Shown piece after piece: positions 45,850 to 56,877 of a DNA stretch of 64,000 bases. The stretch comes from Mycolicibacterium parafortuitum (GTDB lineage: Bacteria > Actinomycetota > Actinomycetes > Mycobacteriales > Mycobacteriaceae). The notes under the pieces are model-generated. The model worked only from the letters and a program-made list of their open reading frames with translations. It was not told the origin of the DNA and made no database searches. The stretch covers positions 186,001-250,000 of the forward strand of contig NZ_AP022598.1 of assembly GCF_010725485.1 (NCBI RefSeq), written 5' to 3'. How positions within the stretch are numbered: the first letter of the stretch is position 1; each line of letters begins with the position of its first letter. The translations under genes were made by a program, and so were the position numbers.

Positions 45850-46647
45850 GCCGGCTGTCAGAATCCTGGGACCGTCCTCGGTGACGGCGACGGTGTGCTC
45901 CCAGTGCGCGGCGCGGGAACCGTCGGTGGTCACCACCGTCCAGTCGTCCTCCAGCACCGCGGTCTTGCGGGTTCCCAGCGTCAGCATCGGCTCGATGGCC
46001 AGCACCGAACCGGGCGCCAGGTAGGGCCCGCGGCCCGGCGCGCCCTCGTTGGGCAGGAACGGGTCCATGTGCATCTCACGGCCGATGCCGTGACCGCCGT
46101 ACCCGGCGACGATGCCGAACTTGCGGCCGTAGCGCTGTTCGGCCGCGTGGGTGCCCTTCTCGATCGCGTGCGACACGTCGCTGAGCCGGTTGCCCGGCAG
46201 CATCGCCGCGATCCCGGCCTCCATCGACTCCCGGGTGGCCGCCGACAGGTTCGCGTCCGCGTCGATCAGCGCGCCTACTCCGAACGTCACCGCCGAGTCA
46301 CCGTGCCAGCCGTCGAGGATCGCGCCGCAGTCGATCGACACCAGGTCACCCTCGGCGAGCAGTTCGGTCGCCGACGGGATGCCGTGCACGACGCGGTCGT
46401 TGACCGACGAGCAGATCGTGGCAGGGAAGCCGTGGTAGCCGAGGAACGACGGGGTTCCGCCGCCGTCGCGGATCACCGACTCGGCAACCTGGTCGAGGTC
46501 GAGCGTCGACACACCGGGCGCCGCGGCAGCCTGCACCGCCTTCAGCGCGGCAGCGACGAGCGCACCGGCAGCGGCCATCGCGTCGAGTTCCCCCGCGGTG
46601 CGCTGGGGGACGACTTTGCGGCTACGCAGGCCGGGCAGGGAGACCAT
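45847..46647 (-). CDS. mapA: Type I methionine aminopeptidase
   Basis: MetAP removes N-terminal Met from nascent proteins. The 266-aa protein carries the metal-binding set: Asp in [20 protein letters not shown], His in [15 protein letters not shown] and Glu in [10 protein letters not shown]. There is no N-terminal SH3-binding extension, making it the short class. Its ATG abuts the adk stop with no gap, within the secY-adk-map operon typical of actinobacteria. Confidence 0.94.
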   Translation of the reverse strand: MVSLPGLRSRKVVPQRTAGELDAMAAAGALVAAALKAVQAAAAPGVSTLDLDQVAESVIRDGGGTPSFLGYHGFPATICSSVNDRVVHGIPSATELLAEGDLVSIDCGAILDGWHGDSAVTFGVGALIDADANLSAATRESMEAGIAAMLPGNRLSDVSHAIEKGTHAAEQRYGRKFGIVAGYGGHGIGREMHMDPFLPNEGAPGRGPYLAPGSVLAIEPMLTLGTRKTAVLEDDWTVVTTDGSRAAHWEHTVAVTEDGPRILTAG

Positions 46648-47193
46648 CTACTGGCCGAGCGCCTTCAACGCCCGGTCGAAGACCTCGTCGAGTTCACCGA
46701 CGGCGTCGACGGTCTTGACGTCGGCGGAGTAGAAGTCCAGCAGCGGGGCGGTCTCGTCCCGGTAGACCTTGAACCGGTTGCGGATGACGTCTTCGGTGTC
46801 GTCGGCACGTCCGCGACCCTTGAGCCGCGAGACGAGCTCCTCTTCGGGCACCCGGAACTCGACGACCGCGTCGAGCGAGAGTCCGCGCTTCTCCAGCATC
46901 TCGGCCAGCGCCTTGGCCTGCTCGACCGAGCGCGGGAAACCGTCCAGGATGAACCCGGCCTTCGCGTCCTCGTCGTCGAGCCGGTCGTCGACCAGCGCGT
47001 TGGTCAGGGTGGCCGGGACCAGGTCACCGGCGTCGAGGTACTTCTTGGCCTCGATGCCCAGCTCGGTGTTGTTGCTGATGTTGTACCGGAACAGGTCGCC
47101 CGTGGAGATGTGCGGGATGCCCAGCTTCTCCGCCAGTTTCTGGGCCTGCGTGCCCTTGCCCGCTCCGGGCGGTCCCAGCAACACGATTCTCAC
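46648..47193 (-). CDS. adk: Adenylate kinase
   Basis: Adk equilibrates ATP, ADP and AMP. The 181-aa short-form enzyme has the P-loop [11 protein letters not shown] at residues 7-17, the AMP site ISTGDLFR and the [10 protein letters not shown] motif. It lacks the zinc-type LID insertion, as in mycobacteria. It overlaps secY by 4 bp and touches map. Confidence 0.96.
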   Translation of the reverse strand: MRIVLLGPPGAGKGTQAQKLAEKLGIPHISTGDLFRYNISNNTELGIEAKKYLDAGDLVPATLTNALVDDRLDDEDAKAGFILDGFPRSVEQAKALAEMLEKRGLSLDAVVEFRVPEEELVSRLKGRGRADDTEDVIRNRFKVYRDETAPLLDFYSADVKTVDAVGELDEVFDRALKALGQ

Positions 47194-48527
47194 TTCAGGA
47201 ACCCTTCATAGTTGCGCTGCATCAGCTGGCTTTCGATCTGCTTGACGGTGTCGAGTCCGACGCCGACGGCAATGAGGACCGCAGTACCGCCGAACGGCAG
47301 GTTCTGCACGGAGCCGGTGTTGCCGATCTCCAGGAAGAGGTTCGGCAGCACGGCGATCACGCCCAGGTAGATCGAGCCCGGCAGGGTGATCCTGGACAGG
47401 ACGAAACTCAGGTACTCGGCGGTCGGCTTACCGGGCCGGATGCCCGGGATGAAGCCGCCGTATTTCTTCATCTCGTCGGCACGTTCCTCGGGGTTGAACG
47501 TGATCGAGACGTAGAAGTAGGTGAAGAAGATGATCAGCCCGAAGTAGATCGCGATGTAGACCGGGCTGCTCGGGTCGGTCAGATAGTCGGCGACGAACGA
47601 CTGCCACCACCCGGTGCTCGGGCTGTCGCTGGCGCTGGTGATCAGCTGGGTGATCAGGTGCGGGATGTAGATCAGCGACGACGCGAAGATGACCGGGATG
47701 ACGCCGGCCTGGTTGACCTTCAGCGGCAGGTAGGTCGAGGTGCCGCCGTACATCTTGCGGCCGACCATGCGCTTGGCGTACTGCACCGGGATGCGGCGCT
47801 GGCCCTGCTCGACGAACACGACGCCGACCACGATCAGCAGGGCCGCGACGCAGACCAGCGTGAAGACCATGCCACCGCGGCTGTCGAGGATGTTCTTGCC
47901 CTCGCCGGGGATCGCCGACGCGATGCTGGCGAAGATGATCAGCGACATGCCGTTGCCGACGCCGCGCTCGGTGACCAGCTCGCCCATCCACATCACCAGA
48001 GCCGCACCGGCGGTCATCACGATGACGATGACGGCCAGGGTCCAGATGTTCATACCCTCGCTCTGGCCCTCGATGATGTCCAGCGAGCAGCCCTGCAGCA
48101 GCCCGCCGTTGGCGGCCAGCGCCACGATGCTGGTGGCCTGCAGGATCGCCAGCGCGATCGCGAGGTAGCGGGTGTACTGCGTGAGCTTGGTCTGGCCCGC
48201 CTGCCCCTCCTTGCGCAGCTGCTCGAAGCGCGGGATCACCACGCCGAGAAGCTGGACGATGATGCTCGCGGTGATGTACGGCATGATGCCGACCGCGAAC
48301 ACCGACAGCTGCAGCAACGCGCCGCCGGAGAACAGGTTGATCAGCGAGTAGATCTGACCCGACTCACCGCCGCTCACGTCGGCGATGCACTGCTGCACGT
48401 TCGGGTAGTTGACGCCCGGGGACGGAACGTTGGCACCGACCCGGTAAAGGATCACGATTCCGAGCGTGAACAGGATCTTTCGCCTGAGATCTACTGTCCG
48501 CAGGGACGAGATGAAAGCCGACAGCAC
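47190..48527 (-). CDS. secY: Protein translocase channel subunit SecY
   Basis: SecY forms the Sec channel in the inner membrane. The 445-aa protein has ten hydrophobic helices, including the plug/TM2 region ([20 protein letters not shown], then [13 protein letters not shown]) and the conserved cytosolic loop [20 protein letters not shown], then [15 protein letters not shown] 48527 is chosen because AGGAGG lies 5 nt upstream; the frame is open further but that N-terminus is not SecY-like. It heads the secY-adk-map operon. Confidence 0.95.
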   Translation of the reverse strand: MLSAFISSLRTVDLRRKILFTLGIVILYRVGANVPSPGVNYPNVQQCIADVSGGESGQIYSLINLFSGGALLQLSVFAVGIMPYITASIIVQLLGVVIPRFEQLRKEGQAGQTKLTQYTRYLAIALAILQATSIVALAANGGLLQGCSLDIIEGQSEGMNIWTLAVIVIVMTAGAALVMWMGELVTERGVGNGMSLIIFASIASAIPGEGKNILDSRGGMVFTLVCVAALLIVVGVVFVEQGQRRIPVQYAKRMVGRKMYGGTSTYLPLKVNQAGVIPVIFASSLIYIPHLITQLITSASDSPSTGWWQSFVADYLTDPSSPVYIAIYFGLIIFFTYFYVSITFNPEERADEMKKYGGFIPGIRPGKPTAEYLSFVLSRITLPGSIYLGVIAVLPNLFLEIGNTGSVQNLPFGGTAVLIAVGVGLDTVKQIESQLMQRNYEGFLK

Positions 48528-48808
48528 TCTTTCCTCCTGCACGGCCGTGGGTCTTGCTCGCGGCGTGCTCATGGGGCTGGCGTGACCAGCGTCGTGGTTA
48601 AGTCCTGTGCGCGACGGCACGAGCAGGCTGAACAGCCTGCGCAAGTCACGCGTTCAAACAGTCTACGAGACTAACAGCTGCATGTTCTGTCCCCGAATCG
48701 TGGATTGCCGCACATCCGGCGCTCAGGGGCCATTCAGATTCCGAGCGTACAGTCGCCGACAGTTGTTAACTGCCCTAATTAATAAGGCCGAGTACTGAGG
48801 ATTCACCC
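48528..48808. other. Divergent intergenic region between secY and the methyltransferase array
   Basis: No gene is visible in these 281 bp. On the minus strand TAGACT (around 48662-48667) could be a -10 for secY. On the plus side an AT-rich stretch (taattaataa, near 48775) with a small inverted repeat (cagtt/aactg, near 48758-48770) lies before the first methyltransferase. Confidence 0.4.
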
Positions 48809-49735
48809 ATGCCACGTACCGAGAACGACACCTGGGATCTGGCCTCCAGCGTCGGCGCGACCGCCACGATGGTGGCCGCGGCCCGCGCGGTCGCGACCAA
48901 GGCCGACAACCCCGTCATCGACGATCCGTACGCCGAACCCCTCGTGCGCGCGGTCGGCGTCGACTTCTTCACCAAGATCGCATCCGGCGAGTTGACGGCC
49001 GCCGACCTCGACGCCAACGACTCCGGACGGTCGCCGGTCGGGATGAGCCGCTTCGCCGACGGGATGGCCGCCCGCACCCGGTTCTTCGACGACTTCTTCG
49101 CCGCCGCGTGCGCGGCGGGTATCCGGCAGGCCGTCATCCTGGCCTCGGGGCTCGATGCCCGCGGATACCGCCTCGCCTGGCCGCAGGACCTGAGGCTGTT
49201 CGAGATCGACCAGCCCGAGGTGATCGCGTTCAAGAAGACGACACTGGCCCAGCTCGGTGCCGCACCGACGGCCGACCTGAAGACCGTCGCGATCGATCTG
49301 CGCGGCGACTGGCCTGCCGCGCTGGCCGCCGCCGGGTTCGACGCGAGCGCGCCGACGGCATGGATCGCCGAGGGACTGCTCGGCTACCTGCCACCCGACG
49401 CACAGGACCGGCTGCTGGACACCATCGGTGAGTTGAGCGCGCCCGGCAGCCGTCTCGCCGTCGAGGCGGTGCCCTCCCACGACGTCGCCGACCAGGACGA
49501 GCTGCGCGAGCGGATGAAGGAGTCGACCGATCAGTGGCGCAGCCACGGCTTCGACCTCGACTTCTCCGAGCTGGTGTTCCTCGGGGAACGCGCCGAGGTC
49601 CCCGCGTACCTGCGCGAGCGCGGCTGGAGCGTCGAGGCCACGCCGACCAACGACCTGCTGCGCCGCTACGGGCTGGAGCCGCTGGACAGCGACGAGGGCT
49701 TCGCCGACGTCGTCTACGTCGACGCGACGCGATAA
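48809..49735 (+). CDS. Putative SAM-dependent methyltransferase, TIGR00027/LCMT-like (copy 1)
   Basis: A 308-aa protein of the mycobacterial putative S-adenosylmethionine-dependent methyltransferase family. It opens with the family block [20 protein letters not shown] and [21 protein letters not shown]-site-like GLDARGYRL follows ILASG, and [14 protein letters not shown] ([10 protein letters not shown]) and [19 protein letters not shown] blocks follow. Relatives occur in the same place in M. tuberculosis (Rv0726c-Rv0731c region). The substrate is unknown; the fold relates to leucine carboxyl methyltransferases. GAGG is about 8 nt before the ATG. Confidence 0.87.
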   Translation: MPRTENDTWDLASSVGATATMVAAARAVATKADNPVIDDPYAEPLVRAVGVDFFTKIASGELTAADLDANDSGRSPVGMSRFADGMAARTRFFDDFFAAACAAGIRQAVILASGLDARGYRLAWPQDLRLFEIDQPEVIAFKKTTLAQLGAAPTADLKTVAIDLRGDWPAALAAAGFDASAPTAWIAEGLLGYLPPDAQDRLLDTIGELSAPGSRLAVEAVPSHDVADQDELRERMKESTDQWRSHGFDLDFSELVFLGERAEVPAYLRERGWSVEATPTNDLLRRYGLEPLDSDEGFADVVYVDATR

Positions 49736-49754
49736 CGCGCGTAAGGGAGCCGAG

Positions 49755-50690
49755 ATGGCGCGCACCGAGGGCGACACCTGGGACCTGGCCACCAGCGTGG
49801 GCGCGACGGCGACGATGGTCGCCGCCGCCCGGGCGGTGGCGAGCGGCGACCCTGATCCGCTGATCGACGACCCGTACGCCGCGCCACTGGTGCGCGCCGT
49901 CGGGATCGAGTTCTTCACCAGGATCGTCGACGGCGAACTCGACTACTCCGAAGGGGACGACTCGGGCGTCGGCCGGCTGATGACCGACGTGATGGCCGTG
50001 CGGACCCGGTTCTTCGACGATTTCTTCGCCGCCGCGACGGCGGCCGGCATCCGGCAGGCCGTGATCCTGGCCTCCGGCCTGGACTCGCGCGCCTACCGGC
50101 TGGACTGGCCGGCGGGCACCGCGGTGTTCGAGATCGATCAGCCCGCGGTGATCGGATTCAAGACCGCGACGCTGGCAGGGCTCGGCGCCGTGCCCGCGGC
50201 GCTGCTGCACACCGTCGGCGCCGACCTGCGCGACGACTGGCCGGCGGCGCTGCGGGCCGCGGGCTTCGATCCCGGCGCCCCGACGGCATGGATCGCCGAA
50301 GGGCTGCTCGTCTATCTGCCGCCCGACGCCCAGGACCGGCTCTTCGACGACATCGACCGGCTCAGCGCGCCAGGCAGCAGGCTGGCCACCGAGTACCACC
50401 CCGACGCGGGCGCCGGCATCGGCGAACGCGCCCGCGCCCTGCGCGACCAGTGGCGCAACCAGGGTTTCGACAGCGGCATCCCCGACGTCGCCGACCTGTT
50501 CCAGCCCGGCGAGCGCACTCCCCCGGCCGAGCAGCTCGGCGCGCTGGGCTGGGATGTCACCGCGTCTCGGCGGCCGGAAGTCTTCGCGCGCTACGGCAGG
50601 AGCCTCGACGTGCCGGACACCCTCGGGACCCTGCGAGACTCGATGGCACTGGACGCGATCAAGACACCGCACGGAAAGGACCAGCCATGA
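49755..50690 (+). CDS. Putative SAM-dependent methyltransferase, TIGR00027/LCMT-like (copy 2)
   Basis: A 311-aa paralog of the preceding gene, 19 bp downstream, with the same ordered blocks ([68 protein letters not shown]). The C-terminal part is longer and more divergent ([20 protein letters not shown]), the region expected to set substrate choice. Its stop overlaps the ATG of copy 3. Confidence 0.87.
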   Translation: MARTEGDTWDLATSVGATATMVAAARAVASGDPDPLIDDPYAAPLVRAVGIEFFTRIVDGELDYSEGDDSGVGRLMTDVMAVRTRFFDDFFAAATAAGIRQAVILASGLDSRAYRLDWPAGTAVFEIDQPAVIGFKTATLAGLGAVPAALLHTVGADLRDDWPAALRAAGFDPGAPTAWIAEGLLVYLPPDAQDRLFDDIDRLSAPGSRLATEYHPDAGAGIGERARALRDQWRNQGFDSGIPDVADLFQPGERTPPAEQLGALGWDVTASRRPEVFARYGRSLDVPDTLGTLRDSMALDAIKTPHGKDQP

Positions 50691-51586
50691 CACGCACCGA
50701 CGGAGACACCTGGGACCTCGCGACGAGCGTCGGCGCGACCGCGACGTCGGTGGCGGCATCCCGCGCGCTCGCCTCCCGCGAACCGGACGCGCTGTTCGAC
50801 GACCCGTACGCCGGACTGCTCGTCGAGGCGGTCGGGCTGCCGCATTTCGTGAAGGTGGCCCGGGGCGAGATCGACTTCGAAGGCGACCCGCTGTTCGGCG
50901 CCCGGCAGGCGATCGACCAGATCTCGGTGCGCACCCGCTACTTCGACGACTTCTTCGCCCGGGCGGCCCAGGACGGGATCCGGCAGGCCGTCATCCTCGC
51001 GTCGGGACTGGACACCCGCGCCTACCGGTTGCCGTGGCCTGAGGGCACCGTCGTCTACGAGATCGACCAGCCCGCGGTGATCGAGTTCAAGACCCGGGTG
51101 CTCGCCGACGCGGGCGCCACACCGGCCGCCGAACGCCGCACCGTCGGTATCGACCTGCGCGACGACTGGGCCACCGCACTGCGCGACGCCGGTTTCGACC
51201 AGGACCGCCCGACCGCGTGGATCGCCGAGGGACTGCTGATCTACCTACCGCCGGAGGCGCAGGACCGGCTGTTGGACACCGTCACCGCGCTCAGCGCGCC
51301 GGGCAGCCGGATCGCGACCGAACACATGGATCCCAAGGCGCTGACCGGTGACTGGGCCAAGGCGATGACCGAGCGGGCCCAGCGGCACGGCAGTGACATC
51401 GACCTGACGAAGCTGTTCTACAGCGGCGAGCGCAGGACCGCGACCGAGCACCTGAGCGCGGCGGGCTGGCAGACGACGGTGCTGACGAGCAACGAGGCCT
51501 ACGCCGCCCACGGGCTGGAACCGGTCCGTGACGAACTGGTCGCGATGATCGGCGACTCCGGTTACCTGACGGCTGTGCGCGTCTGA
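50687..51586 (+). CDS. Putative SAM-dependent methyltransferase, TIGR00027/LCMT-like (copy 3)
   Basis: A 299-aa third tandem paralog, translationally coupled to copy 2 through ATGA. Family blocks are [55 protein letters not shown] and [19 protein letters not shown]. It converges on sppA with 4 bp between the stops. Three copies in one operon may form different enzymes or mixed oligomers; nothing in the sequence defines the substrates. Confidence 0.87.
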   Translation: MTRTDGDTWDLATSVGATATSVAASRALASREPDALFDDPYAGLLVEAVGLPHFVKVARGEIDFEGDPLFGARQAIDQISVRTRYFDDFFARAAQDGIRQAVILASGLDTRAYRLPWPEGTVVYEIDQPAVIEFKTRVLADAGATPAAERRTVGIDLRDDWATALRDAGFDQDRPTAWIAEGLLIYLPPEAQDRLLDTVTALSAPGSRIATEHMDPKALTGDWAKAMTERAQRHGSDIDLTKLFYSGERRTATEHLSAAGWQTTVLTSNEAYAAHGLEPVRDELVAMIGDSGYLTAVRV

Positions 51587-51590
51587 GGAC

Positions 51591-53363
51591 TTACGAGAAG
51601 CGGCTCTCCCCTAGCCACAGCGCGTTGACGCCGGTGAGTGAGCGCTGCGTCTGATCGACCACCTCGGCCAGCGAGCGGATCGCCAACCCGCCCACCAGTT
51701 CCGTCAGCGACGCCGCCGCGGGCTGTGACGACGGCTTAGGACGCAGGACGTCCCGCAGCGACGCACTCGGCAGGTACTGCAACCCGACCTTGGTGTGCTC
51801 GTCGATGCCCGCCAGCGCCTTGGCCCGCCGGATCGCGGTGCGCAGTCCGCCGAGCTCGTCGACGAGCCCACGCTCGTGCGCGTCCGCACCGGTCCACACC
51901 CGGCCGCGGGCCACCTTCTCGACGGCCTCGACGGTCATGTCGCGGCCGGCGGCGACGCGTTCGAGGAAGTCGCGGTAGAACAGCTCGGCCTCGGCGGACA
52001 CCTGCGCGTGCTGCTCCTCGGTGAACGGCGCGTTGATCGACCACGCGTCGGCGTTGGCGTTGGTCTTCACCGAATCCGATCCGACCCCGAGCCGGTCCTT
52101 GAGGTCGCGGGCGACGAACTTGCCCGTCACGACGCCGATCGAGCCGGTGATGGTGGCGGGGTTGGCGACGATCGCGTCGGCGGCCATCGACACGTAGTAA
52201 CCGCCCGACGCCGCGACCGCGCCCATCGACGCGACCACCGGTGTACCGCTCTCGCGGGTACGGACCACCTCGCGCCAGATCGTCTCCGACGCGGTGACCG
52301 ATCCGCCGGGGCTGTCGACGCGCAGCACCACGGCCGCGACGTCGTCGTCGGCGGCGGCCTCGCGCAGCGCGGCAGCGATGGTGTCCCCACCGGCATTCGT
52401 GCCGCCGCGCGGCGACATCTGCCGTCCACCCCGCCCGCTGACGATCGGGCCCGCCACGGTCACCACCGCGATCCGCTGCCGGTGCTGCAGGCCCGGAACC
52501 GACGGGCGCTTGGTGCGCGCGTAGCGGTGCAGGTACAGCCGGGGGGCCTCGTCGTCCTCACCCGCATCGTCGGCGGCGGCTCTCTTTGCGCAGGCCAGTT
52601 CCTCGATCCGGGCGTACGCCTCGTCCCGGAATCCGACGCGGTCGATCAGCTTCGCGGTGACGGCGTCGTCGCGCAGCAGCGGCGCACGGTCGGCCAGCGC
52701 GTCCAGCGCCGCGGCGTCGATGCCGCGGGACCGGGCCACCGCCTCCCATACCTGCGTGCGCAGCCCGGTGACCAGCGCGGTATCTGCCTCGCGGTGCGGT
52801 TGGGTGTAGCTGTGCTCGGTGAACAGGTTCGGCGCGGACTTGTACTCACCCATGGCGATGAACTGGGCCTCGACACCGAGTTTGTCGAGCGCGTCGCGCA
52901 GGAACAGCGCGTTGGTGGCGAAGCCGACCAGGCCGACCGTGCCCGACGGCTGCATCCACACCTCGCCGAACGCCGAGGCCAGGTAGTAGGACAGCGTGCC
53001 GGGGTAGGTCTCGGCCCACGCCAGCGACGGCTTCTTCGCGGTGAACGCCTCGATCGCCTCGCGCAACTCCTGCACGGGCCCGGGCGGGGCCGCGTCGATC
53101 TGCACCCGCGCGATCAGACCTGCCACGCGCGGATCGTCGGCGGCGCGGTGCAGCGCGGCGATCGCCTCCCGCAGCAGCAGCGGCCGGCCCGCGCCGTTGA
53201 GCAGTGCGACCGGGTCGAACCCGGCGGACTCCGGCGGGGCGGTGCGCAGATCCAGCTCGAGGATGCAGCCGTCCGGAACGCCCTGGTGACGAGCGGTGTC
53301 GACCTTACGGGCGAGTTGGCGGACCTCGTCGAACCCGGGCACGCCGGACAGCAGAGCGAACAT
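51591..53363 (-). CDS. sppA: Protease IV / signal peptide peptidase SppA (long form)
   Basis: SppA degrades cleaved signal peptides and other membrane-associated peptides. The 590-aa protein is the long, duplicated form with two S49 domains. The catalytic Lys is in MGEYKSAPN (about residue 173) and the Ser nucleophile in SMGAVAASGGYYVSM (about residue 384). An oxyanion-type VLRVDSPGGSVTASE lies before it. No strong N-terminal membrane helix is visible, unlike E. coli SppA. It lies between the methyltransferases and the spc ribosomal operon as in M. tuberculosis. Confidence 0.92.
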   Translation of the reverse strand: MFALLSGVPGFDEVRQLARKVDTARHQGVPDGCILELDLRTAPPESAGFDPVALLNGAGRPLLLREAIAALHRAADDPRVAGLIARVQIDAAPPGPVQELREAIEAFTAKKPSLAWAETYPGTLSYYLASAFGEVWMQPSGTVGLVGFATNALFLRDALDKLGVEAQFIAMGEYKSAPNLFTEHSYTQPHREADTALVTGLRTQVWEAVARSRGIDAAALDALADRAPLLRDDAVTAKLIDRVGFRDEAYARIEELACAKRAAADDAGEDDEAPRLYLHRYARTKRPSVPGLQHRQRIAVVTVAGPIVSGRGGRQMSPRGGTNAGGDTIAAALREAAADDDVAAVVLRVDSPGGSVTASETIWREVVRTRESGTPVVASMGAVAASGGYYVSMAADAIVANPATITGSIGVVTGKFVARDLKDRLGVGSDSVKTNANADAWSINAPFTEEQHAQVSAEAELFYRDFLERVAAGRDMTVEAVEKVARGRVWTGADAHERGLVDELGGLRTAIRRAKALAGIDEHTKVGLQYLPSASLRDVLRPKPSSQPAAASLTELVGGLAIRSLAEVVDQTQRSLTGVNALWLGESRFS

Positions 53364-53393
53364 GCTTCGAGCGTACCGACGGGTCGCGGGAGG

Positions 53394-53744
53394 TCAGCGG
53401 CCGATCAGCCGGCCCCACTGAGGGCAGTAGACGTACGAGGACGCCCGCATCAGGCCGACGGCCTGCTCCTTGGTGATGTTGGCGTTCTTCGACAGCGTGC
53501 CGACGACGCCGCGCACCGCGGGCGCCGGGTTCGGATTGCCCTGCAGACCCGCGGTGAGCATGTCGCACACGCGCTGGCCGACCGCCTTGAGGTCCTGATC
53601 GGGTGAGTGCGGGATGCCGATCTGGTCGATGTACGCGGCGAAGCGCTCGTCGGGCGAATCGGCATGGGCGGGCGCGAGGCCGCCGAACATGGCGAAACCG
53701 GCGGCGATCAACGCGGCGGTGACGGTTCGACGGTGGCGGGTCAT
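53394..53744 (-). CDS. Small secreted DUF732 protein
   Basis: A ~116-aa exported protein: a signal peptide (RRTVTAALIAAGFAMFGGLA, cleavage after AHA), then a single DUF732 domain (DERFAAYIDQIGIPH, GQRVCDMLTAG, SYVYCPQWG) with two Cys likely forming a disulfide. DUF732 is a mycobacterial family of unknown role. ATG 53744 has GAGGAG 8 nt upstream; another in-frame ATG two codons earlier is only 2 nt from it. Confidence 0.82.
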   Translation of the reverse strand: MTRHRRTVTAALIAAGFAMFGGLAPAHADSPDERFAAYIDQIGIPHSPDQDLKAVGQRVCDMLTAGLQGNPNPAPAVRGVVGTLSKNANITKEQAVGLMRASSYVYCPQWGRLIGR

Positions 53745-53832
53745 CGGCATTACTCCTCGGAGGGTGTCGGCATGCGAAGTGTAGATCGTCTTCGCAGTTC
53801 GTGCCGTTACGGCAGATGCACCTCACAAACGC

Positions 53833-53860
53833 AGAAACCCCCGCCGGGGCGGGGGCTTCT
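53833..53860 (-). terminator. Intrinsic-type terminator after rplO
   Basis: On the minus strand a 7-8-bp CG-rich stem (CCCCCGCC / GGCGGGGG) is bracketed by AGAA and TTCT, then TTTCTGCGTTT. It follows the last gene of the spc operon (rplO stop at 53894) and precedes the DUF732 gene. Confidence 0.75.
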
Positions 53861-53893
53861 GGTTGAACGCGGGGGTTCTCGGTTGTCGAGCTC

Positions 53894-54337
53894 CTACAGT
53901 TCGGTGGCCGAACCGCCTGCGGCGGTGATGGCCTCGCGGGCGCTGCCGCTGAACTTGTGCGCGGTGATGTCGATCTTGGCGGTCAGCTTGCCGTCGCCGA
54001 GCACCTTGACGAGCACGTTCTTGCGAACCAGGCCCTTGGCAACCAGCTCGGCCACACCGACGGTGCCACCCTCGGGGAAGGCCTTGTTGATGTCGCCGAC
54101 ATTGACCGGGGCGTACTCGGTGCGGAAGCGGTTACGGAAGCCCTTGAGCTTCGGCAGCCGCATGTGGATCGGCATCTGGCCGCCCTCGAACGTCACCGGG
54201 ACGTTCTTGCGGGCCTTGGTGCCCTTGGTGCCGCGACCGGCGGTCTTACCCTTGGAGCCTTCACCACGACCCACCCGGGTCTTCTTGGTCTTCTCCCCGG
54301 GAGCCGGCTTCAGATCGTGAAGCTTGATCGGAGCCAT
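53894..54337 (-). CDS. rplO: 50S ribosomal protein L15
   Basis: A 147-aa large-subunit protein with the L15 start ([20 protein letters not shown]) and the Gly-rich [20 protein letters not shown] segment. It is the last gene of this ribosomal operon. A GC-rich terminator hairpin follows. Confidence 0.96.
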   Translation of the reverse strand: MAPIKLHDLKPAPGEKTKKTRVGRGEGSKGKTAGRGTKGTKARKNVPVTFEGGQMPIHMRLPKLKGFRNRFRTEYAPVNVGDINKAFPEGGTVGVAELVAKGLVRKNVLVKVLGDGKLTAKIDITAHKFSGSAREAITAAGGSATEL

Positions 54338-54339
54338 GT

Positions 54340-54519
54340 CTATACCTCCTCGACCGTGACGAGATGGTGCACGGTGTTGATCAGGCCGCGCGTCTGCGCG
54401 TTGTCCTCGCGGACCACGGACTGACGAATCTTGCGCAGCCCGAGGGTCCGCAGCGTCTCACGCTGCTTCCAGCGCGCACCGATGGTGCTGCGCACCTGGG
54501 TGATCTTGAGCTCTGCCAT
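54340..54519 (-). CDS. rpmD: 50S ribosomal protein L30
   Basis: A 59-aa protein read directly from the minus strand: [20 protein letters not shown] to HHLVTVEEV, with the L30 motif [15 protein letters not shown]. It fits exactly between rpsE (2 bp) and rplO (2 bp). Confidence 0.95.
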   Translation of the reverse strand: MAELKITQVRSTIGARWKQRETLRTLGLRKIRQSVVREDNAQTRGLINTVHHLVTVEEV

Positions 54520-54521
54520 GG

Positions 54522-55190
54522 TTACGCCGTTCCTTCACGCGCTGCGCTGGCGGCCAGGGCCTCGGCCTCGCGACGAGCCCTGAGCATGCCCGCGGGCGCT
54601 ACATCCTCGATAGGCAGGCCACGGCGAGCCGCGACCTCTTCGGGACGCTGCAGCAGCTTCAGCGCGGCAACGGTGGCATGCACCACGTTGATCGCGTTGT
54701 CGCTGCCCAGCGACTTGGCCAGGACGTCGTGCACCCCGGCGCATTCCAGCACCGCGCGGCAGGCACCGCCGGCGATGACGCCGGTACCCGGGCTTGCCGG
54801 ACGCAGCATCACGACACCGGCCGCGGCCTCACCCTGAACCGGGTGGGTCACGGTGCCGCCGATGAGCGGCACGCGGAAGAAGTTCTTGCGCGCTTCTTCG
54901 ACGCCCTTGGCGATGGCGGCGGGAACTTCCTTGGCCTTGCCGTAGCCGACACCGACCATGCCCTTGCCGTCGCCGACGATCACCAGCGCGGTGAAGCTGA
55001 ACCGGCGACCGCCCTTGACCACCTTGGAGACGCGGTTGATCGTGACCACGCGCTCCAGGTAGTTGCTCTTCTCGCGGTCGTCACGACCGCCCCGGCCGCC
55101 GCGATCGTCACGGCGGCCACGGCCACCGCGATCGTCACGGCCGCCACCGCGATTGTCCTGCGCCGAACCGGCGCCAGCCTGCTCGGCCAT
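54522..55190 (-). CDS. rpsE: 30S ribosomal protein S5
   Basis: A 222-aa S5 with the core [20 protein letters not shown] and [19 protein letters not shown]. The N-terminal ~40 residues are an RGG-like, Asp/Arg/Gly-rich extension (repeats of [19 protein letters not shown] type), longer than in most bacteria but seen in mycobacteria. The second of two adjacent ATG codons is taken as start because family members begin MAEQ. Confidence 0.96.
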   Translation of the reverse strand: MAEQAGAGSAQDNRGGGRDDRGGRGRRDDRGGRGGRDDREKSNYLERVVTINRVSKVVKGGRRFSFTALVIVGDGKGMVGVGYGKAKEVPAAIAKGVEEARKNFFRVPLIGGTVTHPVQGEAAAGVVMLRPASPGTGVIAGGACRAVLECAGVHDVLAKSLGSDNAINVVHATVAALKLLQRPEEVAARRGLPIEDVAPAGMLRARREAEALAASAAREGTA

Positions 55191-55215
55191 CATGCAGTCC
55201 TCTCGTTGACAGTCA

Positions 55216-55632
55216 TCAGAATTTCAGCCCGCCTTCGCGCGCAGCGTCGGCCAGTGCCGCGATCCGGCCGCCATAGGTGTAGCCACCGCGGTCGAACACG
55301 ACCTCTTCGATGCCCGCAGCCTTGGCGCGCTCTGCGATCAGCTGCCCGACCTTGGCGCTGGCGGCCTTCTTGTCGCCGTCGGTCGCCCGCACGTCGCCCT
55401 CGATCGAGGACGCGGCAGCCACCGTGACGCCGTCGAGGTCGTTGACCAGCTGCACGTGGATGTGCCGCGACGACCGGTTGACCACCAGACGCGGACGGTC
55501 GGCGGTGCCGGCGACCTTCTTGCGCAGGCGTGCGTGCCTGCGCAGCCGCGAGGTGCGGCGCGTCTCGGAGACGTTCTTGCCCACCGGTGTGTGGCCGGCA
55601 GCTTCTTGCTTGGTGTTGGTCTTGGTAGCCAT
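55216..55632 (-). CDS. rplR: 50S ribosomal protein L18
   Basis: A 138-aa 5S rRNA-binding protein with the core [20 protein letters not shown] and the C-terminal [20 protein letters not shown], then AREGGLKF. The N-terminus has a short extra stretch ([20 protein letters not shown]) as in mycobacterial homologs. It lies 4 bp after rplF. Confidence 0.96.
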   Translation of the reverse strand: MATKTNTKQEAAGHTPVGKNVSETRRTSRLRRHARLRKKVAGTADRPRLVVNRSSRHIHVQLVNDLDGVTVAAASSIEGDVRATDGDKKAASAKVGQLIAERAKAAGIEEVVFDRGGYTYGGRIAALADAAREGGLKF

Positions 55633-55635
55633 CTA

Positions 55636-56175
55636 CTACTTACCCGTCTTTCCGACCTTGCGACGGATCTGCTCGCCCTCGTAGCGGATTCCCTTGCCCT
55701 TGTAGGGATCGCTCTTGCGGAGACGGCGGATGTTCGCCGCGATCTGGCCGACCGCCTGCTTGTCGATACCGGAGATCGAGAACTTCGTCGGCGTCTCGAC
55801 CGTGAAGGTGACACCCTCGGGTGCGTCGATCAGCACCGGGTGGCTGTAGCCGAGGGCGAACTCCAGGTTGCTGCCCTTGGCGACCACGCGGTAACCGACG
55901 CCGAAGATCTCCATCTTGGTGGTGTAGCCCTCGGTCACACCGGTCACCAGGTTGGCGATCAGCGTGCGGGACAGCCCGTGCAGCGAGCGGTTGCGCCGCT
56001 CGTCGTTCGGGCGGGTGACCAGGATGGCGCCGTCTTCGTTGCGCGAGACCTCGATGGGCTCGGCGACATCGAGCGTCAGCGTCCCCTTGGGACCCTTGAC
56101 GGACACGTGCTGTCCGTCGATCGTCACATCGACCCCGGCAGGAACCGGGACCGGCTGCTTTCCAATGCGCGACAT
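55636..56175 (-). CDS. rplF: 50S ribosomal protein L6
   Basis: A 179-aa two-domain L6 with [20 protein letters not shown] at the start. The C-terminal signature [20 protein letters not shown] is intact. It lies between rpsH and rplR. Confidence 0.97.
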   Translation of the reverse strand: MSRIGKQPVPVPAGVDVTIDGQHVSVKGPKGTLTLDVAEPIEVSRNEDGAILVTRPNDERRNRSLHGLSRTLIANLVTGVTEGYTTKMEIFGVGYRVVAKGSNLEFALGYSHPVLIDAPEGVTFTVETPTKFSISGIDKQAVGQIAANIRRLRKSDPYKGKGIRYEGEQIRRKVGKTGK

Positions 56176-56189
56176 GTCTTATCTACCCC

Positions 56190-56588
56190 TCACCACACGT
56201 ACGCGAGAACCTCGCCGCCGACACCCTCGCGGGAAGCCTGGCGGTCGGTCCTCAAGCCGGACGACGTGGAAATGATGGCCACACCGAGCCCGCCGAGCAC
56301 GCGCGGCAGGTTGGTGGACTTGGCGTACACCCGCAGACCGGGCTTGCTGACGCGGCGGAGGCCGGCGATGCTGCGCTCACGGCTGGGGCCGTACTTGAGC
56401 TGCACCACCAGCGACTTGCCCACGCGAGCATCCTCGGTGCGGTAATCGCTGATGTACCCCTCCGCCTTCAAGATCTCGGCGATGTTCGCCTTGATCTTGC
56501 TGTGCGGCAAGGTCACTTCGTCGTGATACGCCGAGTTGGCGTTGCGCAGACGTGTCAAGAAGTCTGCGATCGGATCCGTCATGGTCAT
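56190..56588 (-). CDS. rpsH: 30S ribosomal protein S8
   Basis: A 132-aa primary 16S rRNA-binding protein: [20 protein letters not shown] at the start. The C-terminal S8 signature appears in [20 protein letters not shown], then GEVLAYVW. An ATG two codons in (MTDPIADF) is an equally good start. Confidence 0.97.
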   Translation of the reverse strand: MTMTDPIADFLTRLRNANSAYHDEVTLPHSKIKANIAEILKAEGYISDYRTEDARVGKSLVVQLKYGPSRERSIAGLRRVSKPGLRVYAKSTNLPRVLGGLGVAIISTSSGLRTDRQASREGVGGEVLAYVW

Positions 56589-56687
56589 GACAGCCGGTTC
56601 ACCTTTCTCGCGGCGGTTCCCACTGGGTTGAATACCAATCGGGGCCTACCGCAACATGTTTCGCTTGTGGTCTGTGGTTTCCGGCTG

Positions 56688-56873
56688 CTACCAGCTGGAC
56701 TTCTGGACGCCCGGCAGTTCGCCGGCGTGCGCCATTTCGCGGAGGCAGATGCGGCACAGGCCGAACTTGCGGAACACCGCGTGCGGGCGACCGCACCTGT
56801 TGCAGCGCGTGTAGCCACGCACCTTGAACTTCGGCTTCTTGTTGGCCTTGTTGACCAGAGCCTTCTTTGCCAT
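56688..56873 (-). CDS. rpsN: 30S ribosomal protein S14, zinc-binding type (S14Z)
   Basis: A 61-aa S14 with the zinc-ribbon ligands in CNRCGRPH and [10 protein letters not shown], so it is the C+ housekeeping form rather than the zinc-independent paralog induced by zinc starvation. It starts [20 protein letters not shown]. It lies between rplE and rpsH; 99 bp separate it from rpsH and contain no gene. Confidence 0.95.
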   Translation of the reverse strand: MAKKALVNKANKKPKFKVRGYTRCNRCGRPHAVFRKFGLCRICLREMAHAGELPGVQKSSW

Positions 56874-56877
56874 GTGC

